Position numbers and translations under genes: made by a program | Assembly: GCF_002738225.1 (NCBI RefSeq) | Contig: NZ_PEBQ01000141.1 | Span: 1-63,262, forward strand | Length of the DNA: 63,262 nt | Direction: 5' to 3' | Source: Acetobacter pomorum | Lineage (GTDB): Bacteria > Pseudomonadota > Alphaproteobacteria > Acetobacterales > Acetobacteraceae | The notes under the pieces: model-generated | The model's input: only the letters and a program-made list of their open reading frames with translations | What the model was told of the DNA's origin: nothing | Database searches by the model: none | Shown here: positions 1 to 8,997 of the stretch, piece by piece | Layout of the letters: every line of letters begins with the position of its first letter | How positions within the stretch are numbered: position 1 is the first letter of the stretch

Positions 1-123
1 AAAGTGCCTGTTCCGTCTCCTTCTTCAATCCATACAATATAGGAAGTATTTTAAGATCTAACAGGCCCTAGCAAGATTCGGAGAAATCGCTAAATTCTTA
101 AGAGAATATTTGGGAGACAATAA

Positions 124-2730
124 GTGATTTACTGTTATGTCGACGAGATAACCCCTGATGTTATCCGAGGATGGGCTTTTAATCCAAATGCGGCCGATGT
201 TCCCGTAACTCTTCATGTGGTTTTCGATGAACAGGAGTTACTTCGTATCCAGTGTGATGCCATCCGTGAAGATGTGTTGGAAGCTGGTGTTCCTTCTTCC
301 CAAGTCGGATTTCAATTTGCACCTCCTGCTTCAGTCCTAGATAACAAAACAAGAAAACTCACTTTTAAAAGCCGCCTTGATGATGTTGTCCTGGTTTATA
401 ATAATCAGGAAGTACCATCGATCGATTTTACAGAAACACTCCCAGAGCAGATTTTCTCCTATGTTGATGGAAACAAGGCTGGGGCACTGACTGGCTGGGT
501 CGTTTCAGGCAACCGTATCACCGGAATGAAAGGTGGACGTGACCTACTGGTGACGTGTGGTGGCGAAAAAATTGGCCATATCCAGGCAGACCGGTATCGC
601 GGAGACGTAGGAAAAGTTCTCTCCTGTGATCCGTATTGCGGATTTCAGTTCGTTCCCCCACCATTGTTCCGGAAATCCTATCCGCAAGAATTTCATTTCT
701 ATGTTCTTCCTGAAATGAAGGAACTGGATAACAGCCCATATTTTACAAGCTTCGTGTCTGATAAATACGAAGGTGTTGTGCTGGATGTGGTTGACCAGAT
801 TGACGCCCTGCATACACAACTCACCCAGTTGCGTCGGCAAGTGCGGGATATTCTGCCACAGCCGGGTTATACACTGGCCGATTATCACAAATGGGCTACA
901 GACTACTTCCCCATTTTGCGCCGTTACGTTGACCGTACCCGTGTTGCAGATACGGAAGAGCCTTTGGTAAGTGTGATCTGCCCTGTTTGGCGTCCTGATC
1001 TGAGTGACTTCCGTGCCGCTGTTGAAAGTGTCATCAACCAGACATGGCAAAACTGGGAACTGATTATTGTTGACGATTGCAGCGAGGATGAAGAACTTCG
1101 GGATCTTATTCTTGAATTTGTAGACCTAGACCCAAGAATCCAGGCTATTTTCAAAGAAACCAATGACGGCATTAGTGGCACCACAAATGTGGGCATTGAA
1201 AACGCCAATGGTGAATGGATTGCCTTCTTTGACCACGATGACCTGCTTGTAGATGTTGCTATTGAATACATGCTGCGGGAAGCCAAAAGAAGTCAGGCTG
1301 ATCTGCTGTATTCAGATGAAGACAAGATTGATCGCAGTGGATATTATAGTAACCCGGCTTTCAAGACAGACTGGAACTATCGTCTGCTTCTGGGTGTCAA
1401 TTATGTCTGCCATTTTGTTATGGCCAAAACTGCTCTCGTCAAAAAAGTTGGCGGCCTGAACAAAAAGTACGATGGCGCGCAGGATCATGATTTTCTGCTG
1501 CGCGTTTCAGAAAATCTTTCAGCGCGGAAAATTCACCACGTTCCAGAAATTCTGTACCACTGGCGCATTACCGCCAAATCCACGGCAGCGGATATTGGCA
1601 ACAAGAGCTACGCAGTAGACGCTGGTGTACAGGCTGTTTCTGACCATCTGGCACGCCGTAAGCTCCCAGCCAAAGTCACATCCCAACTTAATAACACGCT
1701 ATATTCCGTTGAATGGACGTTCAAGGAAGAACCTACAGTCACGATTATTGTGCCTTACAAGGATGAAATTCCCACAACAAAGCGTTGCCTTGATGCAATT
1801 ATCAAGCTGACGGCCTACAAGCATTACGATGTCATCTTGATTGACAACTGGTCGGTTACAAAAGAAGCGAAAGCTTTTGCCAAATACGTTGAAAAAATCC
1901 CCAACGCTCAGATTCTGACCTTAAAAGAAAAGTTCAACTATTCTCGCCTGAACAATAAGGCTGCTGCTCTTTCTGATTCTGATTTTGTGGTTTTCCTGAA
2001 TAATGACGTGTTTGTCGAACAGGAAAACTGGCTGAATATTCTGGTCAATGAAGCTTTGGCAGATCAGGAAGCCGCTATTGTTGGTGGCAAGTTTGTTTAT
2101 CCTAACCAGACTGTGCAGCATGCTGGCGTTTTGTTGGGGATTGGAGACGTTGCTGGCCATGCTCACGTTGGTATCCCGCGTGATGAAGGTGGTTATGCAG
2201 GCCGCGCCTATTTCCCACAGGAAATGTCTGCTGTAACTGCTGCTGGCATGCTTGTCAGGAAACCTGCTTTTGACATGGTTGGGGGCTTTGACGAAGAAAA
2301 CCTGACCGTGGCCTTTAACGATATTGATCTTTGCCTTAAAATTCGGGATGCAGGCTTTAAGGTTATCTGGACACCTGATTTCTGTGCAGAGCATCATGAA
2401 AGCCTGAGCCGCGGAAGTGATGACCGCCCCACCACGGAACGTCGTTTCTTCCATGAAACACAATATATGCTTGAACGGTGGGGTGATCGCCTCCAGCGCG
2501 ATCCGTTCTACAACCCACATTTTGCATTAGACCGGCAGGTCTTCTTTGATCTTCTGCCACCAGAGGTCAATTTGGACCGCTATCCGCCTTTGCCCAAAGA
2601 TCAGAACGTTACTCCACATCTATGGGAAAAATCGGCAGAACAGACTGCTTCTAAATCATCCACCACATCCAAGTCTGCGCAGAAACCTGCAGCTAAGCCG
2701 ACCAGACGGAGAAAAAAAGCATCGGCGTAA
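124..2730 (+). CDS. Two-domain family 2 glycosyltransferase (868 aa)
   Basis: Probable cell-surface polysaccharide glycosyltransferase acting in the cytoplasm. About 270 N-terminal residues contain two similar beta-rich stretches and no recognised catalytic motif. The first GT-A domain (about 280-500) opens with VSVICPVWRP and carries the acidic FFDHDDLL motif that binds the nucleotide-sugar and metal. The second (about 550-800) opens with VTIIVPYKD and carries FLNNDVFV. The last 40 residues are a Ser/Thr/Lys/Ala-rich basic tail. The start is GTG at 124, with GGGAGA seven bases upstream; no better start is visible. The gene is followed directly by a strong terminator, so it ends its transcript. 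The 123 bases before it hold no gene. Family assignment is firm from motifs; sugar and acceptor are unknown. Confidence 0.9.
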   Translation: MIYCYVDEITPDVIRGWAFNPNAADVPVTLHVVFDEQELLRIQCDAIREDVLEAGVPSSQVGFQFAPPASVLDNKTRKLTFKSRLDDVVLVYNNQEVPSIDFTETLPEQIFSYVDGNKAGALTGWVVSGNRITGMKGGRDLLVTCGGEKIGHIQADRYRGDVGKVLSCDPYCGFQFVPPPLFRKSYPQEFHFYVLPEMKELDNSPYFTSFVSDKYEGVVLDVVDQIDALHTQLTQLRRQVRDILPQPGYTLADYHKWATDYFPILRRYVDRTRVADTEEPLVSVICPVWRPDLSDFRAAVESVINQTWQNWELIIVDDCSEDEELRDLILEFVDLDPRIQAIFKETNDGISGTTNVGIENANGEWIAFFDHDDLLVDVAIEYMLREAKRSQADLLYSDEDKIDRSGYYSNPAFKTDWNYRLLLGVNYVCHFVMAKTALVKKVGGLNKKYDGAQDHDFLLRVSENLSARKIHHVPEILYHWRITAKSTAADIGNKSYAVDAGVQAVSDHLARRKLPAKVTSQLNNTLYSVEWTFKEEPTVTIIVPYKDEIPTTKRCLDAIIKLTAYKHYDVILIDNWSVTKEAKAFAKYVEKIPNAQILTLKEKFNYSRLNNKAAALSDSDFVVFLNNDVFVEQENWLNILVNEALADQEAAIVGGKFVYPNQTVQHAGVLLGIGDVAGHAHVGIPRDEGGYAGRAYFPQEMSAVTAAGMLVRKPAFDMVGGFDEENLTVAFNDIDLCLKIRDAGFKVIWTPDFCAEHHESLSRGSDDRPTTERRFFHETQYMLERWGDRLQRDPFYNPHFALDRQVFFDLLPPEVNLDRYPPLPKDQNVTPHLWEKSAEQTASKSSTTSKSAQKPAAKPTRRRKKASA

Positions 2731-2738
2731 ACTAAGTC

Positions 2739-2786
2739 ATGGCTACCGTGACAACCTTTAAGGTTGTCACGGTAGCCATTTTATTT
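2739..2786 (+). terminator. Very strong intrinsic terminator
   Basis: A perfect 20-base inverted repeat (2739-2758 against 2760-2779) begins nine bases after the glycosyltransferase stop codon and is followed by TTTATTTTG. Its length and lack of mismatches are unusual for a bacterial terminator. It separates the GC-richer glycosyltransferase from the A/T-rich stretch that follows. Confidence 0.9.
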
Positions 2787-2833
2787 TGTTGGCATGATAT
2801 GCATTATGTTTACAAGGCATGGTGCAATGCCTC

Positions 2834-3278
2834 TTAACCCTTCAAGTATAATAAAGAAGGGCTTAAAATTATTGCTTCAAGAACAGAAATAATTATTCCT
2901 GTATCCATACTAGAGACAGCTGGATCGATAGCTGGAAGGTATTGTTTAGATAAGAATGCTTTTCTTTTTCTAAACAGTTTATCTTCTGTGCAGATAGGAT
3001 CAGCCAATATAAAATTATTCAGAAAATTTTATACTTGCTAATCCCTGCACTATGTCGCCTTTTAGATAAGCATATATTAAAGCATTGTGAAGTGCTGATT
3101 TTGTTATACCAACGACCAGTGGGCCGTCACGAAAACTCATCATTTGTTGTAAAATACTTAATATTTTAAAAATAATGAAAATTTCCGAATATTTATTTCA
3201 ATACATACCTTAACTTCATCATATCTACCTTGAGTATGAGAATTGTTTACTAACCCTAACAGATAAGATGGTATCATA
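2834..3278 (-). pseudogene. Frameshifted remnant of an unknown protein gene
   Basis: Reading the minus strand from ATG at 3278 (GGGAT upstream) gives 39 sensible codons up to a stop at 3161-3159. The neighbouring frame then continues through MMSFRDGPLVVGITK to a stop at 3018-3016. A third frame carries on as FILADPICTEDKLFRK to a TAA at 2836-2834. Each switch falls beside A/T runs (about 3165-3177 and 3020-3030). Joined, they give about 145 residues. Product unknown; no family recognised. It could be chance open frames in A/T-rich DNA, but the smooth continuation favours a broken gene. Confidence 0.4.
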
Positions 3279-3316
3279 TTTCTATCCCTTTTATTTATTT
3301 GCAAATTACCAAGAAT

Positions 3317-4450
3317 TTACTTCTCAGAAAGCATTGCAGAAGATTTAAAAACATCTCCGTTTTTAATAAATATTTCTAAAGGATATTCATCCCAATACAC
3401 TAATAAGAGTTGATCATGAAAAGAGAATTTTCCCTTCGTATTATGTTCTAAATGACTTACGCTATTATTTGAAAAGTCTAGAACTATTTCAGACTTCCAT
3501 AATGGAGTTTCTGCTATGACAATTCGTTTTTCTTCATCACGTGTAGGAACATGAAAGAACAGTTTTCTTTTTTCTGCAAACTTTTTCAGGCTATCATCAA
3601 ATACCTCTCCTTTATCTATTAAAGAATAGTCTTTGTTCTTTTCTATAAATTCTTGAAAGTATATTTTTTGCCCTGAAAAATCTCCATCTATGGACCTAAA
3701 ATAACGAATAATTAAATCCTCAGCAGATCTAAGATGATAATGTTTGATATGCGGAGCTTCTAATAATAAAGCCTGATCTGTATTATTTAAAAGATGGTTT
3801 GCTGTATGCGGGAAGTTCTCAGCATATTCTGACCAATCATCCCCAAGAGAATTTACAATCTTAATATCTGGCCATCCACTTTTTGATAGAAAATGATGGA
3901 AGCTATGATGCAGGGATGCATTGCTTTTTTTTATTCTTTCTTCAGTAAGGTAAGATGCTTTGCAAATATATTTTGTATGATTATTAAGATACTTGTCTCT
4001 GTAAACATAATTTCTTAAAACTGATCCATATGGACGCGAAATAAATCCAGATGTCTTAAACTGTAACCAATTAAAATAGACGCAATCAACATCACCCTTC
4101 TGAATATTCATGTAATCAGATATATTGGCGAAACTTTTTAAATCAAGAAATTCATCAATATCAAAAAAGGATATCCATTCTGATTCTTCCCGTGCAACAG
4201 TTAATGCATCCAAATACATTTCATGCTGCTTTCCTTTTTCAGGAAAGTATTTTACAGTTAAAAACCCTTTGGGAAGTCCAGCTTCATTTATTCTATCAAA
4301 AAATTCTGTTGGGTCATCATCATTACAGTAAACATAAATATGATCAAAACCTATTTCTTTGTAATAAGATAACCACTCCCCTATATAGTTACTCTCCCAC
4401 CTTGCGCAGCATATAATAGAATATTTGTATTTTTTAGGCATATTTTCCAA
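3317..4450 (-). CDS. GT92/DUF23-like glycosyltransferase
   Basis: The N-terminus (YSIICCARWESNYIGEWL, then IGFDHIYVYCNDDDP and WISFFDIDEFL) matches the pattern of the GT92/DUF23 group of GT-A glycosyltransferases: an ARxE-type opening, a stretch in which an acidic loop follows the second strand, and a D-x-D-E metal-binding motif. Length (377 aa) suits a single catalytic domain of about 260 residues plus a C-terminal extension of unknown role. ATG at 4450 begins four lysine/proline residues before the first strand; a second ATG lies four codons in. Base composition and codon use are much more A/T-rich than the flanking core genes, suggesting acquisition with a surface-glycan locus. Substrate unknown. 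Confidence 0.75.
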   Translation of the reverse strand: MENMPKKYKYSIICCARWESNYIGEWLSYYKEIGFDHIYVYCNDDDPTEFFDRINEAGLPKGFLTVKYFPEKGKQHEMYLDALTVAREESEWISFFDIDEFLDLKSFANISDYMNIQKGDVDCVYFNWLQFKTSGFISRPYGSVLRNYVYRDKYLNNHTKYICKASYLTEERIKKSNASLHHSFHHFLSKSGWPDIKIVNSLGDDWSEYAENFPHTANHLLNNTDQALLLEAPHIKHYHLRSAEDLIIRYFRSIDGDFSGQKIYFQEFIEKNKDYSLIDKGEVFDDSLKKFAEKRKLFFHVPTRDEEKRIVIAETPLWKSEIVLDFSNNSVSHLEHNTKGKFSFHDQLLLVYWDEYPLEIFIKNGDVFKSSAMLSEK

Positions 4451-4830
4451 TTTATGATTTCCTTATCATTTATTTAGCTTTTAACTAATCAACTGATAAA
4501 AATATACAAAAATATCCCGATATTTGGAAGCCTGACTTAAAAAAGAAACCGTAAATTACAGAAGATCAAAACCTGATACACGAAAGCACTATTCTTATTA
4601 AAAGACCGAAATCTACGCGTATTATAAACAATATATGTAGAAATATTTCTAAAACATCTTTAACATCAATAATATGAGAAAAAATACGGAGTTTAATAAT
4701 TAGATATCAATACTCCTTAGCCAGACAGAAGCTGATAACACATATCATAATTTATCGAAATAAAACAAAAATGTATACTTTTTATCTATTCGATATTATT
4801 TTGTCATTCCCTGAATTAACCATATAAAAC
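4451..4830. other. A/T-rich intergenic stretch
   Basis: Nothing that reads as a gene was seen here on either strand. The DNA is strongly A/T-rich and rich in short homopolymer runs. It should contain the promoter for the minus-strand glycosyltransferase that starts at 4450, but no single pair of promoter boxes stands out. Confidence 0.5.
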
Positions 4831-4862
4831 AAGACGAATCAGATAAAACCCTTATTCGTCTT
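4831..4862 (-). terminator. Probable terminator of the repeat-protein gene
   Basis: A perfect 9-base stem (4831-4839 with 4854-4862, loop 14) lies 41 bases beyond the stop of the minus-strand gene at 4903. Read on the minus strand it is followed by GTTTTATA. The T-run is short, so the call is moderate. Confidence 0.55.
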
Positions 4863-4902
4863 ACAAACAATACATCTTCTTATGTAAGTATTTTAAGTTA
4901 TA

Positions 4903-5355
4903 TTAGCGCAATGGGCGGCCTTCTTTAAAGCCATAGCTAACATAATGAATGAAAGGTCCATACTCAAACGCAGCCACATCTGGGTTAATACGCAGGTAAG
5001 CTGCACTATCAAACAAGGCGTTAGGGTTTCTGCCTTCTTTAGCCCCAAAAGCTAGAAAATGTTCAAGTGGATTTATACCTGCCTCACGAATATCCGGGTA
5101 AGCATTAAGGTACCACTGACCATCAAAAAATATGGCATCCCGACGTTCTTGTTCAACTTGCTGTTCCACGATATTTACCTCAGATTGAAGTGCCGATGCA
5201 ATTCGTTCTGCGTCTACTTCCGATGTTTGCGCAGGTAATTGTGGTTCTAACACAGTTTCTGCTTGTGTAACAGATGTGGCAACTTTCTTACGGGCAACCT
5301 TTACTCGTGAAGAACGCGCTCTACCTACAGTTTTTTGCACCAGATACTCCAACAT
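4903..5355 (-). CDS. Small protein with two Y-x-x-N/Y-P-D repeats
   Basis: 150 aa. The C-terminal half holds two tandem copies, about 36 residues each, of a motif with the shape F-D-x-x-x-Y-L-x-x-x-P-D-(I/V)-(11-13)-F-(3)-G-x-K-E-G-R. This repeat is familiar from the ends of bacterial surface-polysaccharide glycosyltransferases, where its function is not known. The N-terminal half is Lys/Arg-rich, then Ala/Glu/Gln-rich and likely a short coiled coil. No signal peptide or membrane segment. Its place next to two glycosyltransferases suggests a role in glycan assembly, perhaps as a docking piece; that is inference. Confidence 0.7.
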   Translation of the reverse strand: MLEYLVQKTVGRARSSRVKVARKKVATSVTQAETVLEPQLPAQTSEVDAERIASALQSEVNIVEQQVEQERRDAIFFDGQWYLNAYPDIREAGINPLEHFLAFGAKEGRNPNALFDSAAYLRINPDVAAFEYGPFIHYVSYGFKEGRPLR

Positions 5356-5407
5356 GCATTCATAATTTCTTCTTCACCCGTTCATTTCTATACATGTAAA
5401 GAGCCAA

Positions 5408-5436
5408 CATGATTCATGATATATTCATGAATCATG
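5408..5436. repeat. Perfect 12-bp palindrome with 5-bp spacer
   Basis: Two perfect 12-base arms (5408-5419 and 5425-5436) flank the spacer TATAT. It sits between the M16 protease stop (5463) and the repeat-protein start (5355). No T-run follows on either strand, so it is not a standard terminator. It could be an operator or an RNA hairpin in the leader of the repeat-protein gene. Confidence 0.6.
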
Positions 5437-5462
5437 CAGAGTTCACAAATACACTTCTTTCC

Positions 5463-8207
5463 TTACCAAGCGGGTGATGGCCCCTTCACAACAACAGCAA
5501 GATCTTCTGGCCGGATCCACTTCCGAAACGCCGCCTGCACTTCTGCCGCTGTTGCCTTGTAGTAAACTTTTGCCCCCCGATCTGCATTATCAAGCGGTAA
5601 ACCGAGTTCCTCCAAGTAAAGATACTGTGCAGCAATGCGGCTTAAGCTGGCCCTGGCAAGGGGCAAGCTCCGCAACAATGAAGCTTTGGCCAAAGATAGC
5701 TCTTCGGCTGTAAGAGGTGCTATCTGCATAGCCTGCAAATCTTTCATGACAACAGTCCGTGCTTTTCCAACCTTATCCGGGTCTGCACCGTAGTTGACAG
5801 TATAGGCCCCGCGCGTGCGTCCCCAATCAAAGGAACTGCTGACAGAATAAACATAGCCGGTTTTCACCCGCATATCTCTGTACAGACGTGAGGAGAACAG
5901 GCCGCCTCCAAGTGCCTCATTCCCCAACTGAAGCAGGAAATGGTCAGGTTGCGCTGCGGTCAAACCCAGCGTTTCTGCCAGTACAACATCGTCTTGTACG
6001 CTGCTTTTATCCGGCACTGTTGCGCGAGATGTTTTGCTTAACGGAACCGTTGGCAGGTTAATATCTGGTGTTGGCCCATCTGCCTTCCAGCCACCAAAAG
6101 CTTTTTCCAACACTGCCTGAGCTTTTTCGGGCGAAATATCACCCGTAACAACAATAGTTGTCAGATCTGGACGCCATGCACTCTGATAATAATGCAGCAC
6201 ATCATCTCGTGTCACACTCATAATGGATTCAGGCGTTGCATCACGCAGGGTTGGATCTGCTGCGGGCAGAATAGCGGCCTTGATAGCCTTGTCAAACAGA
6301 TGCCCCGGAGAAACCAGCTCCCCTGCCTGCGCCTGTGCCAACTGCGTGCGCACAACCGTAAAATCTTTTTCCGGAAAAGCCGGATGCAGCTCATTTTCTG
6401 CCAGCAATTCCACGCCTTTTTCAAAATCTGGCGTAAGAACCTGTAAAGAGAAATTACCCCCTGCATCTTCCCATGCTGGCACATCATCCAACGCTTTTTG
6501 AAAAGCCAGACGATCATGCTGCGTTGTGCCATAGGAGAACAGGGCTTCGGTCAGGCTATGAACGCCTTCCTTCCCCTTGGGTTCCTGCAATTCTGGCGTT
6601 TGGCGAATTTGGCCCGAAAGCTGAATTGTATGACTGACATGAGAGGGCCACACAATCAACTTGATACCATTGGACAATGTGTTGACAGCAGGCAGAGGTG
6701 TGGGTTTTGGTTCTTCCAGACGTGCCAAGGCTTTTGCCGCCCAATCAGGCAATTTTACAGGCTTGTCCGGGGCTGTTGCAAAAGATTCCGCGCCCCCAAA
6801 CCCTTTATCGGAAACCGGCTTGCCGGATGCTTCTGGTGTAAGAATGGCAGAAACAGCATGTGCGGGATCCAGCAATTTGGCAGCTAGATCATTCACCGCT
6901 TTGGGCGTAACGGCCTGGTAGGCCGCCACCAGATCTCCCGGACAATCCAAATTCTGAAATGCCAGCGCATTAGACCAGATAGACGCCAGACCACTCACAG
7001 AGTTGGCAGAAAACTGCAACTGGGCAATTTCTTTCTGTTTGGCGGCTTCAACCAGTTCTGCTGGCACACCTTCCTTACGGATTTTTTCCAGCACGGCTTT
7101 CATCGCGTTCATGGAGCCAGAGGCATCCGCACCCTTGGGGAAAGCCGCGAGCGCCAGACCAAAACCAGCTTCCTTTTTAGGGGCATATTCAAACCCCGCG
7201 TACAGAGCCTTGCCCTGCGGCACCAGATCATACAACGCGCCCCGCTGGCTGGAGAGCACATCGGAAAGAATATCAGCCGTTGCAAAATCTGCTGAGGAAC
7301 TGCCCGCCATAGGAAATGCAAGTGTTGCAAACCCCACGGGATAATCTGTGGAAAGAGTAAGTGTTTTGGCAGGTGGTGCAACCGGAGCCACCTTATGGCG
7401 CTGCGGCAAATCCTTGCGCGGAATATTGGCAAACGTATCCTGCACCAGTTGCAGGGTAGAAACCGGGTTAATATCCCCCACAATAACCAATACGGCATTA
7501 TTGGGCGCATACCATTTCTGGTAAAAATCTTTCAGGTCTGCCGCTGTGGTTTTATCAAAGGAAGGCCGCGTGCCCAGCGCATCATGCTCATACGGGGTAC
7601 CCGCAAACAAAATGCCCTGCAACTGTTCCAGATACCGATAGGCCGGGCTGGAAAGATCACGCGCCACTTCCTGCTCAATCGCACCGCGCTCTTTTTCCCA
7701 ATCTGCTTCAGACAGGGTTAATCCGTTCATGCGCAGGGCTTCAATTTTCAGCAATACGGGCAGATCCTGCGCCTGCGCTGTATAGAAATACTGTGTGACA
7801 TCTTCTGTTGTATCTGCATTGTAGCTGCCACCCAGACGTGTGCCGATAGCTGCAAGCTGATCCTTATCCAGCCCTTTGCTCCCGCGGAACATCATGTGCT
7901 CCAGCGCATGTGCCGTACCCGGAAAGCCATCCGGCGTTTCTGCTGAGCCAACAAGATAATTGATTTCCGTGGTCACAACCGGTGCAAGCCGGTTGGGTAC
8001 AATAACCACCTTCAAACCATTGGGTAAGGTTGCCCGCACAACCTGTGCGCTGCTTAGGCTTGGAGGCACAAGAGCAGATGGCATACCCGGTGCGGCATCC
8101 TGAGCGTGTGCCAATGTTGGGGAAAGAGCCGTGCCCCCTAACAGGGCCAGCGTTATGGCCAGCAGTGAAAAACGTGTACGGGCAGCAGAAGGCTTGCGGA
8201 AAATCAT
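5463..8207 (-). CDS. M16 family zinc metallopeptidase (914 aa)
   Basis: Secreted or periplasmic insulinase-type protease. Residues 1-35 form a signal peptide (basic start, hydrophobic core, cleavage near AHAQD). The inverted zinc motif H-A-L-E-H lies at 100-104 in the first M16 domain, with the downstream Glu-containing stretch (EKERGAIEQEV) that supplies the third ligand. A second, non-catalytic M16 half follows from about 500, as in the fused two-half forms (PqqL/YhjJ-like) of about 900 residues. The gene starts 41 bases after the oxygenase gene and may share its transcript. Substrate unknown; nothing ties it to PQQ processing here. Confidence 0.9.
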   Translation of the reverse strand: MIFRKPSAARTRFSLLAITLALLGGTALSPTLAHAQDAAPGMPSALVPPSLSSAQVVRATLPNGLKVVIVPNRLAPVVTTEINYLVGSAETPDGFPGTAHALEHMMFRGSKGLDKDQLAAIGTRLGGSYNADTTEDVTQYFYTAQAQDLPVLLKIEALRMNGLTLSEADWEKERGAIEQEVARDLSSPAYRYLEQLQGILFAGTPYEHDALGTRPSFDKTTAADLKDFYQKWYAPNNAVLVIVGDINPVSTLQLVQDTFANIPRKDLPQRHKVAPVAPPAKTLTLSTDYPVGFATLAFPMAGSSSADFATADILSDVLSSQRGALYDLVPQGKALYAGFEYAPKKEAGFGLALAAFPKGADASGSMNAMKAVLEKIRKEGVPAELVEAAKQKEIAQLQFSANSVSGLASIWSNALAFQNLDCPGDLVAAYQAVTPKAVNDLAAKLLDPAHAVSAILTPEASGKPVSDKGFGGAESFATAPDKPVKLPDWAAKALARLEEPKPTPLPAVNTLSNGIKLIVWPSHVSHTIQLSGQIRQTPELQEPKGKEGVHSLTEALFSYGTTQHDRLAFQKALDDVPAWEDAGGNFSLQVLTPDFEKGVELLAENELHPAFPEKDFTVVRTQLAQAQAGELVSPGHLFDKAIKAAILPAADPTLRDATPESIMSVTRDDVLHYYQSAWRPDLTTIVVTGDISPEKAQAVLEKAFGGWKADGPTPDINLPTVPLSKTSRATVPDKSSVQDDVVLAETLGLTAAQPDHFLLQLGNEALGGGLFSSRLYRDMRVKTGYVYSVSSSFDWGRTRGAYTVNYGADPDKVGKARTVVMKDLQAMQIAPLTAEELSLAKASLLRSLPLARASLSRIAAQYLYLEELGLPLDNADRGAKVYYKATAAEVQAAFRKWIRPEDLAVVVKGPSPAW

Positions 8208-8248
8208 GCGTCTTCCTGTTCATGCAGAAACAGATCAAAAAAGGAAAG

Positions 8249-8914
8249 TTACTGCCCCAACTGTGGCAAAGGCAACTTTTTAACCAAGGCAGAAAGCTTA
8301 TGCCGCCGCAGTTCAGAACGGGCACGTGCATCTTCTGTCATGTAATTCAACTGGATGGTATAGCGTTGCCCAACAAACTGTTTATGACCATGCCATGTGG
8401 TTGGACCATTAGGAAAAATCAGCAAAGTGCCATCAACGGGAGGCACTTCCTTGGCGTAATCTTCTATATCATGCGGGCCACGTAAAAGGCGCAAACACCC
8501 TTCCTGCCGTTCCCATGCCTCCCCCGCCCCTGATGGGTTGAGGTACAGCAGAATGGTGACACGCTTTGCCAATGAATCTGTGTGGATACGGCCATCTTTT
8601 TCACGCGTGCGCCCCCGAATGGTCAGCATGGCTGGCGCGTTATCCAAATTAAGGTGGAATTTTTCCGCCACAATAGCTTTCAACCGCGGGCCTTCCAGTT
8701 CTTCCACCAAATGCGCCATCAACGGTGAAAGCTGTAAGGACTCTGGTGGAAAAGATCCTCCAGAAACAATATGTGGCCTATGGGCAAACAACCGCCCCAG
8801 ATCTGCCGTGCGGATAAAATGCGGCACCACCACATGCGGAAAAGGATCAGGCGAGATGGAAGCCTGTTCCAGCGCTGCATAATCTGGCTGAATAAAAGTG
8901 TCTGACGCTGCCAT
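8249..8914 (-). CDS. 2-oxoglutarate/Fe(II) oxygenase
   Basis: 221 aa prolyl-hydroxylase-like 2OG oxygenase. The iron triad is visible as H-T-D (in GRIHTDSLAKR) and a distal His in TTWHGHKQFVG, followed by the Arg that would hold 2-oxoglutarate (GQRYTIQLNY). ATG at 8914 (MAASDTF) is chosen over the upstream ATG at 8980, whose extra 22 residues are Cys/Phe-rich and unlike the family. Probably a cytoplasmic hydroxylase of a protein or small molecule; the target cannot be read from sequence. It lies between uvrB and the M16 protease in a minus-strand run. Confidence 0.85.
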   Translation of the reverse strand: MAASDTFIQPDYAALEQASISPDPFPHVVVPHFIRTADLGRLFAHRPHIVSGGSFPPESLQLSPLMAHLVEELEGPRLKAIVAEKFHLNLDNAPAMLTIRGRTREKDGRIHTDSLAKRVTILLYLNPSGAGEAWERQEGCLRLLRGPHDIEDYAKEVPPVDGTLLIFPNGPTTWHGHKQFVGQRYTIQLNYMTEDARARSELRRHKLSALVKKLPLPQLGQ

Positions 8915-8997
8915 GCCGCAATATCCGCACAAATAAGAGTTTGTAACAAAGACGGTAGAAGGGATAAGCGGCAGAAACAAGGCCTGTCAGCATACCA

